Source: Pseudomonadota bacterium
GTDB lineage: Bacteria > Pseudomonadota > Alphaproteobacteria > Rhizobiales > Xanthobacteraceae
Assembly: GCA_023404705.1 (NCBI GenBank)
Contig: JAEYAU010000055.1
Coordinates: forward strand, 1-12,443
Reading direction: 5' to 3'
DNA: 12,443 nucleotides
Below are positions 5,976-11,756 of this stretch, piece by piece. The position numbers were made by a program, and so were the translations under genes. The stretch's first letter is position 1. Each line of letters opens with the position of its first letter. A model generated the notes under the pieces. That model saw only the letters and a program-made list of their open reading frames with translations. It did not search any database and was not told where the DNA came from.

Positions 5976-7229
5976 TCAGCTCTCCCCGAGCAGCGCGCGC
6001 CGCACGCGTGGCGGCACGAAGTCGTCGTGCCGCGAGGCCGCGAACAGGATCTCGGCCGAATAGGTCACGAAGCGGGCGGACTTCATCACGATCCCCTGAT
6101 AGATCGGGAAGATCGGCGCCAGCGCGAAGCTGAAGAAGCTCGCGGAGGTGTTGAACAGCGCGAAGGCGAGGCCGATGTTGAACAGCGCGATGCCGAGCAT
6201 CAGCACGAAGACGCCGACGAAGAACGGCAACGCATAATCGCCGAACACCGCGATGAGATAGACGAAGGCGAACGGGAACAGCAGCGTCGGGATGAGATCG
6301 AGAACGATGAAGTCCAGGCGCTGTAGCGTATCGCGCAGCATCTCGCGCGGCTGACGCAGGCGGAATTCACCGTACATCAGGAAGCGGACGCGGACAGCGT
6401 CGCGGTCCCAGCGCGCCCGCTGTCGGAAGAGACTCACGGCATTGGCGGGAACATGGGTGTCGGCCCAGGCGTCCGGCACGAAGCGGATCGCGTGGCCGAG
6501 CCGGCGCAAGCGCAGCGTGATCTCGAGATCCTCGCCGGGCCCGACATCGAGCCCACCTTGCGAGAGGAACACGTCGCGACGGTACATGGAGCACGCGCCC
6601 GAGCAGCAGGCGATCGCTCCGAGCGTGTCGAGGAACGAGCGGCCGGCCGAAAACGACATCAGATACTCGATGCCCTGCAGCCCCGTGATCAGCGTCTCGT
6701 CTTCGTTGGCGACGCCGATGTTACAGCTCGCGGCGGCGACGCGAGGGTCGTGGAAGGCCGCGGCCATCCGCGCGAGCGTGGTCGGATCGAACGTCGTGTC
6801 CGGATCGGCGGTGAGCAGCAGATCGCCGCGCGCGAAGCGCGCCGCAGCGTTGATGGCGGCGCTGCGGCCGCAGGGCGTGCCATGGCAGATCACCGTGTCG
6901 ATCTCGCGGCGCGCGCGTGCGCGTTCCGCGACCGCGCGGGTCGCATCGGTGGAGCCGTCGTCCACGACGATGATCTCGAACGGCGGCAAGGTCTGCCGGC
7001 GCAGCGACGCGATCGAGGGCGCGAGGCCGTCGGCCGCGTTGAATCCGGCCAGGACGACGCTGATCCGCGCGTGACCGCGTGGCGCGGGCACCTGCAGCGG
7101 CCCTCTGACGAGCGCGAGCAGCGCGAGCGAGATCAGCGAGAAGGTGTAGCGCGGGATGTCGAGTATCAGCGCTGCGAAGATCAGCGAGAACAGGTTCTCA
7201 CGAGCCAGGTCAAGCGCCAACTCGAGCAT
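5976..7229 (-). CDS. Membrane glycosyltransferase family 2, processive-type (polysaccharide synthase)
   Basis: A 417-residue inner-membrane enzyme. One or two helices at about 12-43 precede a cytoplasmic GT-A domain with FNAADGLAPSIASL, IIVVDDGSTDATRAV (DDGS at 90-93), TADPDTTFD (metal site at 142-144), GEDLEITLRLRRLGH (catalytic Glu-Asp at 233-234) and RQRARWDRD. The last gives the Q-x-x-R-W motif (270-274) of processive beta-glycosyltransferases such as cellulose, hyaluronan and alginate synthases. Three or four membrane helices follow at about 305-385. ATG 7229 follows GAGACGAAGG; an extension to 7358 is low-complexity Arg-rich and would run into the preceding gene. It heads an operon with the HlyD-like and zinc-ribbon genes. 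The sugar donor and product cannot be told. Confidence 0.9.
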   Translation of the reverse strand: MLELALDLARENLFSLIFAALILDIPRYTFSLISLALLALVRGPLQVPAPRGHARISVVLAGFNAADGLAPSIASLRRQTLPPFEIIVVDDGSTDATRAVAERARARREIDTVICHGTPCGRSAAINAAARFARGDLLLTADPDTTFDPTTLARMAAAFHDPRVAAASCNIGVANEDETLITGLQGIEYLMSFSAGRSFLDTLGAIACCSGACSMYRRDVFLSQGGLDVGPGEDLEITLRLRRLGHAIRFVPDAWADTHVPANAVSLFRQRARWDRDAVRVRFLMYGEFRLRQPREMLRDTLQRLDFIVLDLIPTLLFPFAFVYLIAVFGDYALPFFVGVFVLMLGIALFNIGLAFALFNTSASFFSFALAPIFPIYQGIVMKSARFVTYSAEILFAASRHDDFVPPRVRRALLGES

Positions 7230-7298
7230 GGCCTTCGTCTCGAGACTGCGGCGTCGGTGCGCGCACCGCACCCTGCGCCGAGGCACGGGACGAATGCA

Positions 7299-7304
7299 AT
7301 TATA
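7299..7304 (-). promoter_or_regulatory. Candidate -10 box for the GT2 operon
   Basis: A perfect TATAAT on the minus strand lies 70 bp upstream of the GT2 start, in an otherwise GC-rich 122-bp gap after the DsbA-like gene. The -35 position (about 7322-7327 on the same strand) is only a weak CTCAAT-like match. It suggests that the GT2-HlyD-zinc ribbon genes have their own promoter. Confidence 0.4.
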
Positions 7305-7328
7305 CGATGGGATGCGGAGGAATTGAGT

Positions 7329-7346
7329 CGAAGTCTCCGCACTTCG
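7329..7346. terminator. Small hairpin after the DsbA-like gene
   Basis: CGAAGT (7329-7334) pairs with ACTTCG (7341-7346) around a 6-base loop, starting 5 bases past the DsbA-like stop codon. The stem is short and no T tract follows in the gene's direction, so it would be a weak terminator at best. It sits between that stop and the TATAAT box. Confidence 0.3.
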
Positions 7347-7351
7347 TTTCG

Positions 7352-8035
7352 TCAGCACACGACCTTGTTGCAGCGGCGCATCGCCTCGATCACGCCGCGC
7401 AATGCCTTGCGGCCTGGATGACCGAGCACCGCGACGTCGCCGATCACATAGGCGGGCGTCGCCTGCAGCTTGAGCGCATTGCCGAGCCGCACATGCGCCT
7501 TCATGGTGTCGGTGACGTCGTCGTCATTCGCGGTCGCGATCAGCTTGTCGTCCGTGAAGCCGAGCTCGCGCGCGACCGCGAGCGCGCGGGTGCCCTCGAC
7601 CACGCCGCGCCCCGAGAAGATCTTGCGGTGGAATTGCCAGGCCTGCTCCGGCGTGCCGAGACGCGTCACGGCGAGCTCCACGCGCGCCGCCATGATGGAC
7701 TCGATGCCGAGCACCGGGAACGGCACCAGCAGCAGCCGCAGCTTCTTGTCCTCCTGCAGCAGCGCCGCCATGTCGCCGGACGCCTTGCGGCAATAGGGAC
7801 AGTTGAGATCGTAGAACTCGGCGAGCGTGACGTCGCCCTTGGGATTGCCGGCCACGACCACGCCCGGCAGCCGCTCGATGTCGCCGATCGTCTCGGGCGC
7901 AATCCGATGATTGGCGACGATGGCGCCGTCGTCGGCCTTGATCGGATAGGCGGTCTGCGCGGCGGCGGGAAACGCGACGGCGATGAGCAGCAGAACGAGA
8001 AGAAGGCGCATGGGAGGGGTCACTCGGTTTGGCAT
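7352..8035 (-). CDS. Periplasmic DsbA family thioredoxin-fold protein
   Basis: A 227-residue exported protein. A signal peptide occupies about residues 1-26 (basic start, hydrophobic MRLLLVLLLIAVAF core, AAA-QT cleavage). The mature part has the thioredoxin-fold active site EFYDLNCPYCRKA, with Cys79 and Cys82, and the cis-Pro loop LQATPAYVIGD. A pair of cysteines ends the chain (RCNKVVC), which could form an additional disulfide. DsbA/Com1-like members act in the periplasm on protein thiols. The start is uncertain: ATG 8035 has AGGAGG very close to it, while ATG 8011 gives a more compact signal peptide but no clear ribosome site. It lies upstream of the GT2 operon on the same strand, with a 122-bp gap, and could assist folding of the periplasmic HlyD-like protein. 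That is conjecture. Confidence 0.88.
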   Translation of the reverse strand: MPNRVTPPMRLLLVLLLIAVAFPAAAQTAYPIKADDGAIVANHRIAPETIGDIERLPGVVVAGNPKGDVTLAEFYDLNCPYCRKASGDMAALLQEDKKLRLLLVPFPVLGIESIMAARVELAVTRLGTPEQAWQFHRKIFSGRGVVEGTRALAVARELGFTDDKLIATANDDDVTDTMKAHVRLGNALKLQATPAYVIGDVAVLGHPGRKALRGVIEAMRRCNKVVC

Positions 8036-8235
8036 GCCTCCTCATGGCGAAGAAGTGCGTCAAGCCGGAATCAAAAAGCCGTGACGCTTGAACCTGCGCG
8101 GGTGCGCTGGCGACGCGCTCCGCGTGATGCGGGGTCGATGATCATTCTCTCCCCATATCGCCCTGATTTCCCACATTCCATCGCATTGACGTCCTGGGCG
8201 TCACGCAGCTTCACGATCAGATGAGCAGAAGTGAG

Positions 8236-8264
8236 TTGTCTCCTTCCCCTGCGTCGCCGATATG
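8236..8264 (+). promoter_or_regulatory. Candidate sigma-70-type promoter for the alpha/beta hydrolase-GNAT pair
   Basis: TTGTCT (8236-8241) and GATATG (8259-8264) are separated by 17 bases and lie 37-65 bp upstream of the hydrolase start codon. The remaining part of the 8036-8300 divergent gap, before this site, shows no further structure that I can name; it should also hold the promoter of the DsbA-like gene. Confidence 0.4.
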
Positions 8265-8300
8265 CGCGCCTCTGTGCTCGGACATGAGGAGAGACGCGTC

Positions 8301-9224
8301 ATGAAATCCTTCGCCTTCGCGGCGCTGCTTGTCCTGGCCGCGGTTCCTGTCGCGCAAGCAGAGCCGATCGACCTCGCGGCCTTCAAGGCGCTGCCGCAAC
8401 CCGCTCCCACGGCCATCCTCTCGTATGGGAACGCGAGTTCGCAAGCGGTCGACGTGTTTCTGCCCAAGGGCGCCGGTCCTTTTCCGGTTGCCGTGCTGAT
8501 CCATGGCGGCTGCTGGCGCGATCTGCCCGGCGCCGGGCGGGAGCAGTTGCGTGCATTCGGCGCGGAACTGGCGCGCCGCGGTATTGCGGCCTGGAGCATC
8601 GGCTATCGCCGCGCCGACGAAGCGGGCGGCGGCTATCCGGGAACGTTCGCGGATATCGCCACCGCGATCGATCGGTTGCGCGCCGAAGCCGCACATTACG
8701 ATCTCGATCTGACGCGAACCGTGGCGGTCGGTCATTCGGCCGGCGGACATCTCGCGCTCTGGGCCGCGGCGCGAGATCGGCTTCCGGCCGAGAGCCCGCT
8801 GCGCCGCGACGAGCCCTTCATCCCGCGCGCGGTCATCAGCCTCGGCGGCATCGGCGATCTCGAAGCCTTCGCGCGCTTCGTGCCCGTGCTCTGCGGCCCG
8901 GGCGTGATCGACAAGCTGGCGCCGGGCGGATCCTACGCCGAGGTCTCGCCGGCCGCGCTGCCGCCGCCCGAGAGCACCGTGACGATGATCAGCGGCATTC
9001 TGGATCGGCTCGTGCCGCCTTACGTGGCGCGTGATTATGCCAATGCGGTGCGACGCAAGCAGGGTGCAGAGGTCGCGCTCATGGACATTCCGGAAGCGGG
9101 CCACTTCGACCTCGTCGCGCCGGGCACCACCGCATGGGAGCACGTGCGCCGCCGGATCGAGTTCGCGCTGGAGCTGGACACCGACGGCGCAGACCGCGCA
9201 TCGCGCGTGCCGGGAAAGCCGTGA
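8301..9224 (+). CDS. Secreted alpha/beta hydrolase (esterase/lipase-like, HGG type)
   Basis: A 307-residue protein with a signal peptide (about 1-20, ending AQA) and an alpha/beta hydrolase domain. VLIHGGCWRD carries the HGG oxyanion motif at 68-70. TVAVGHSAGGHLALW carries nucleophile Ser146 in GHSAG, SGILDRLVPP supplies Asp235, and PEAGHFDLV supplies His268. The full triad in this order fits the carboxylesterase/BD-FAE/kynurenine-formamidase-like group that hydrolyses esters or amides of small molecules, here in the periplasm. The substrate is not known. ATG 8301 is supported by GAGGAGA eight bases upstream and gives the signal peptide directly; an in-frame ATG at 8262 is the -10 region of a candidate promoter. 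The stop overlaps the GNAT start (TGATG). C-terminal residues after about 290 are a polar tail. Confidence 0.88.
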   Translation: MKSFAFAALLVLAAVPVAQAEPIDLAAFKALPQPAPTAILSYGNASSQAVDVFLPKGAGPFPVAVLIHGGCWRDLPGAGREQLRAFGAELARRGIAAWSIGYRRADEAGGGYPGTFADIATAIDRLRAEAAHYDLDLTRTVAVGHSAGGHLALWAAARDRLPAESPLRRDEPFIPRAVISLGGIGDLEAFARFVPVLCGPGVIDKLAPGGSYAEVSPAALPPPESTVTMISGILDRLVPPYVARDYANAVRRKQGAEVALMDIPEAGHFDLVAPGTTAWEHVRRRIEFALELDTDGADRASRVPGKP

Positions 9225-9760
9225 TGACCGGCATATTGATCCGGCCTGCCCTCCCGCACGAGATTCCCCAGATCGCGGAGCTCAGCGTCGCGGCCTATGC
9301 TCAGTATCGCGATGCCGTGCCCGCGCCGATCTTCACGGCCTATGTCGAGGATCTGCGCGGCCTCGAGCGCCACCGCGACGAGGCCGACATCCTGGTTGCG
9401 GAGCGCGATCGCGAGATCGTCGGCACCGTGCTGTTCTTCGCCGATGCGGCCTCCGAAGGGCTCGGCCTGCCGAGCCAGTGGGCCGGGTTTCGCAAGCTCG
9501 CGGTGCATCCCGGCCGGCGCGGCCAGGGTATCGGCCTGCGACTGGTCGAGAGCTGCCTCGATCGGGCGCGGCGGTTCGGCGCATCGGCGGTCGGGATTCA
9601 CACCTCCTCGTTCATGTCGGCCGCGTGCCGCCTCTATGAACGCATCGGCTTCCAGCGCTGCGCCCAGTACGACCTGAGCGCGACCGATATCATGGGCATG
9701 GACAGCGGCGTCGGCGATGTCAGGATCATCGCCTATCGCGCGGATCTTGCGCTGCTCTAG
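9224..9760 (+). CDS. GNAT family N-acetyltransferase
   Basis: A 178-residue cytoplasmic acetyltransferase. It starts MTGILIRPALPHEIPQIAEL, the usual beta1-alpha1 of GNATs. Motif A is KLAVHPGRRGQGIGLRLVES, with the acetyl-CoA pyrophosphate loop R-R-G-Q-G-I-G at 98-104, and motif B is CRLYERIGFQR. It transfers an acetyl group from acetyl-CoA to an unknown amine. The start ATG (9224) shares its A with the stop of the hydrolase gene, so it is translationally coupled. An upstream in-frame ATG at 9134 lies within the hydrolase gene and would add only an Arg/Pro-rich shadow sequence. The acceptor substrate cannot be predicted. The different cell compartments of the two proteins argue against them acting directly together. 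Confidence 0.9.
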   Translation: MTGILIRPALPHEIPQIAELSVAAYAQYRDAVPAPIFTAYVEDLRGLERHRDEADILVAERDREIVGTVLFFADAASEGLGLPSQWAGFRKLAVHPGRRGQGIGLRLVESCLDRARRFGASAVGIHTSSFMSAACRLYERIGFQRCAQYDLSATDIMGMDSGVGDVRIIAYRADLALL

Positions 9761-9761
9761 A

Positions 9762-9833
9762 GGAGATGGTTTCCACACCGGCTGGGGCACGGTGGTCGAT
9801 CGGCTCGTCGCGCATCTCAAGGCGACGCGGTGA
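9762..9833 (+). pseudogene. 3' remnant of an AHSA1/SRPBCC-type gene
   Basis: One frame reads DGFHTGWGTVVDRLVAHLKA (from 9765) and then TR and TGA at 9831-9833. This is the typical C-terminal helix of AHSA1-like (activator of Hsp90 ATPase homologue) SRPBCC proteins, which often end in a GFHxGW...L..L...L pattern. Nothing upstream in this frame belongs to it: the GNAT stop lies immediately before. So about 23 codons remain of a gene whose 5' part was deleted or replaced. A palindromic repeat element begins 11 bp after it. The intact SRPBCC gene at 10446-10892 lacks this motif and is not its source. Confidence 0.6.
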
Positions 9834-9843
9834 GGTCGACCTC

Positions 9844-9972
9844 GTAGGGTGTGCTCGGCCGCCCGGGGCCTGGCCGCTTATCGAAGCGTTGATCGGCCGA
9901 GCGCACGCGTGCGCTCGGCGCGATCGATTCACTGCCTGACTGAAGCGCCTCGGCGCGCTGAGCACACCCTAC
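9844..9972. repeat. 129-bp palindromic repeat element with 13-bp terminal inverted repeats
   Basis: GTAGGGTGTGCTC (9844-9856) and its exact reverse complement (9960-9972) bound the element. In the centre 9896-9919 is a perfect 24-bp palindrome (begins GCCGAGCGC, ends GCGCTCGGC) flanked by GATCG and, after one extra G, CGATC. Smaller hairpins lie on either side, with CGCTT/AAGCG and GCGC/GCGC stems. The element fills the gap between the convergent GNAT and MmcQ genes and could work as a bidirectional terminator. TAGGGTG-start repeats resemble the intergenic REP-like repeats of Bradyrhizobium relatives. No target-site duplication is visible. Confidence 0.75.
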
Positions 9973-10334
9973 AGCCGCGTTTCGAGGCCGAGCGCGGCCC
10001 GCGTCTTCTTCGACAAGCCCCGCGCCACGATCATGTGAGACTGCCGGATGTAGTCGCGCAACTCGGGGGTGCGCAGCCCGGGCCTGGCGAAATGCTGGAT
10101 CCACTTCATGCCGCGCGACGCGAGATAGGGCGCGGGGCGGAGACCCCGCTGGTCCTTCAGCAGGTCGAAGGCGATGTCGCTCACCTTGAAGGATACGGTC
10201 GGCTGGCGCTCCGACCCGCCGATGATCGCGAACACCTTGCCGCCGACCTTCCAGACGTCGGCCTCTCCCCACTGCACGACATGCGTGGTCGCGGGAAGCG
10301 TGCGACAGAAGGCGTTGAGAGCGTCGCGGGTCAT
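9969..10334 (-). CDS. MmcQ/YjbR family DNA-binding-like protein
   Basis: A 121-residue protein beginning MTRDALNAFCRTLPATTHVV, followed by WGEADVWKVGGKVFAIIGG, VSFKVSDIAFDLLKDQRGLR, APYLASRGMKWIQHF and LRDYIRQSHMIVARGLSKKTRA. This order of blocks is the MmcQ/YjbR (CyaY-like double-wing) fold, common and usually without a proven function. ATG 10334 matches the family's N-terminus; the longer in-frame start at 10388 adds an unlikely leader. No clear ribosome site is visible, and a 7-bp hairpin (10341-10363) lies directly upstream of the start. The stop codon TAG (9971-9969) is inside the right terminal repeat of the palindromic element, so the natural C-terminus may have been replaced when the element arrived. 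Confidence 0.85.
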   Translation of the reverse strand: MTRDALNAFCRTLPATTHVVQWGEADVWKVGGKVFAIIGGSERQPTVSFKVSDIAFDLLKDQRGLRPAPYLASRGMKWIQHFARPGLRTPELRDYIRQSHMIVARGLSKKTRAALGLETRL

Positions 10335-10445
10335 GGATGTGCCGAGCCGGAGTGGTGCTCGGCCGGTCATAACACTCACGCCGGGCATGAAGAAAGTCGC
10401 AAGCGCGGATCGGCGAGCGCCGACCCGAGCCTGGACGGCATCAGA

Positions 10446-10892
10446 TCAGTCCCAGTTGACCGTGATGTGGATATCGTTCGGAAAGGGAGCGCCCTTCCCG
10501 GTCTCGAGCAGCGACTTCAGGCTCATCAGGAACGTCGCCCACTTGGTGCTGCAGTGGTGCATGAACTCGCTCGCTTCCTTCCAGTCCTGATGCTTGAAGA
10601 GGATCACGGTCGAGCCGTTGTCCTCCTTGAGGTCGAAGCCGATCTTGGTGCCGACCCAGTCCTCGGGCCCGTCGACCACTTGCCACAGCACGCGCTTGCC
10701 GGGGGCGAGCTCCAGCACCTTCATATCGAAGAAGCCGCGCGTTCCGAAGGTGAACTTGATCGTGCTGCCGACGGCGCCGCCGCCCTTGGTGTCGGTGGTC
10801 CACCAGCGGGCGATGCCGTCGGCGGTGGCGAGCGCGCGATAGGTGTCGTTGGCGGAGGCACGGACTTCAACACGGTTGAGAATGTCAGGCAT
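10446..10892 (-). CDS. SRPBCC domain protein (AHSA1-like)
   Basis: A 148-residue soluble protein with the START/Bet v1-like helix-grip pattern. VEVRASANDTYRALATADGI is the first strand and helix, then ARWWTTDTKGG, GSTIKFTFG, KVLELAPGKRVLWQVVDGPE, GTKIGFDLKEDNGSTVILFKH, and a long C-terminal helix with HHCSTKWATFLMSLKSLLETG. This is the AHSA1-like SRPBCC group, which binds hydrophobic ligands or acts in stress responses; no specific function can be given. GGAGATGAGCT precedes the ATG at a suitable distance. The leader AACCAGATGGAGA is almost the same as that of the DGPF gene. It lies 104 bp downstream of the GST gene on the same strand and may be co-transcribed with it. Confidence 0.88.
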   Translation of the reverse strand: MPDILNRVEVRASANDTYRALATADGIARWWTTDTKGGGAVGSTIKFTFGTRGFFDMKVLELAPGKRVLWQVVDGPEDWVGTKIGFDLKEDNGSTVILFKHQDWKEASEFMHHCSTKWATFLMSLKSLLETGKGAPFPNDIHITVNWD

Positions 10893-10996
10893 AGCTCATC
10901 TCCATCTGGTTCATCGTGCCGTTCGCGACGGCGGTGACATCCAGATAGAGGAGCTTCGCCTCCGGGCAGGAGTGACAAGTGTGGCGGGATTTACGA

Positions 10997-11644
10997 TCAG
11001 CTCTTCGGTGGCGCGTTGATCGCCAGCTGCGCCGCGAAAGCCCGCTTGTAAGCGGGGCGCTCCTCGCCGCGGGCCAGATAAGCCGCGAGGTTCGGATATT
11101 CATCCAGAATGCCCGATGATCGCACCCGCAGCAGCACCGACGCCATCATCAGGTCGCCGGCACTGAATCCGCCGTCGAGCCATTCGGCATCGCCGAGGCG
11201 ATCGGACAGCTGCTTCAACCGGTCGCGAACGCGGTCCTCGACCAGCGGCAGGCGCTCCCTGCTCCAGGGCTTGTCCGACTCCAGAAGCTTGGCGTGGGCG
11301 AGCTCGAGGATCGGCGGCTCCACCGTGTTGAGCGCGGCAAACATCCAGGTGATCGCCCGCGCTCGCGCATTGGCATCGCGCGGCAGCAGGCCCGCATGGC
11401 GCTCGGCGATGTGGAAGATGATCGCCCCGGTCTCGAACAGCGCGAGATCGCCTTCCTCATAGGTCGGGATCTTGCCGAAAGGATTGAGCGCCAGATGCGC
11501 GGGCTCCTTCATGGCGCCGAACGACACAAGGCGGACCTCGTAGGGCTGGCCAACCTCCTCGAGCGCCCAGCGAACGCGCGTGTCGCGCGCCAGCCCCTTG
11601 CCGCCGTCGGGCGAGCGCTCGAAGGCCGTAATCGTGATGGTCAT
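10997..11644 (-). CDS. Glutathione S-transferase
   Basis: A 215-residue cytoplasmic enzyme with the two GST domains. The N-terminal thioredoxin-like domain runs to about residue 80, with FERSPDGGKGLARDTRVRWALEE, the cis-Pro glutathione loop NPFGKIPTYEEGD and the gamma-Glu-binding motif FETGAIIFHIAERH. The rest is the helical substrate-binding domain with ERLPLVEDRVRDRLKQLSDRLG and AEWLDGGFSAGDLMMASVLLR. The Ser in ERSP is the likely catalytic residue. It conjugates glutathione to electrophiles, or reduces peroxides, in detoxification. GGAGGAG before ATG 11644 fixes the start, and the extension to 11806 is not needed. The divergent epoxide-hydrolase-like gene could supply or share related electrophilic substrates, but this is only a suggestion from position. 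Confidence 0.93.
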   Translation of the reverse strand: MTITITAFERSPDGGKGLARDTRVRWALEEVGQPYEVRLVSFGAMKEPAHLALNPFGKIPTYEEGDLALFETGAIIFHIAERHAGLLPRDANARARAITWMFAALNTVEPPILELAHAKLLESDKPWSRERLPLVEDRVRDRLKQLSDRLGDAEWLDGGFSAGDLMMASVLLRVRSSGILDEYPNLAAYLARGEERPAYKRAFAAQLAINAPPKS

Positions 11645-11715
11645 GGCTCCTCCTCGGCGAACATCATGGCTGCGGGCAGGTTGTCCGGATAGACCATTGC
11701 GAACGCGAATTCCAT
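11641..11715 (-). CDS. Possible 24-codon leader ORF coupled to the GST gene
   Basis: Starting at ATG 11715 a frame reads MEFAFAMVYPDNL..., ending AMMFAEEEP and TGA at 11643-11641. That stop overlaps the GST start codon as ATGA, the form seen in translational coupling. The peptide has no resemblance I know and no clear ribosome site of its own. The DNA around its ATG (ACCAGATGGA) repeats the leader motif of the SRPBCC and DGPF genes. It may be a leader peptide, a gene remnant, or chance. Confidence 0.2.
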   Translation of the reverse strand: MEFAFAMVYPDNLPAAMMFAEEEP

Positions 11716-11756
11716 CTGGTGTGAGTCTCGGAAGCACAAGCCGCAGGAGCCAGCGC

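Noticed and set aside
4869..6326. 485-codon open frame on the plus strand opposite the HlyD and GT2 genes
   Set aside because: It is Arg/Asp/His-rich without domain structure and crosses the boundary of two well-supported minus-strand genes.
6453..7421. 322-codon plus-strand frame opposite the GT2 gene
   Set aside because: It is a shadow of the glycosyltransferase with Arg/Asp-rich composition and it runs through the gap holding the TATAAT box.
9844..9972. tRNA or other known structured RNA in the multi-hairpin region
   Set aside because: No anticodon arm, T-loop or CCA-like acceptor is present; the symmetry is that of inverted DNA repeats.
10409..10425. Hairpin TCGGCG-AG-CGCCGA downstream of the SRPBCC gene as a terminator
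   Set aside because: The stem is only six pairs with a two-base loop and no T tract; in this GC-rich sequence such stems are frequent by chance.
10885..11103. 72-codon minus-strand frame ending just inside the SRPBCC start
   Set aside because: It covers the GST 3' end in another frame; the last 30 codons look somewhat natural but have no start or ribosome site of their own.
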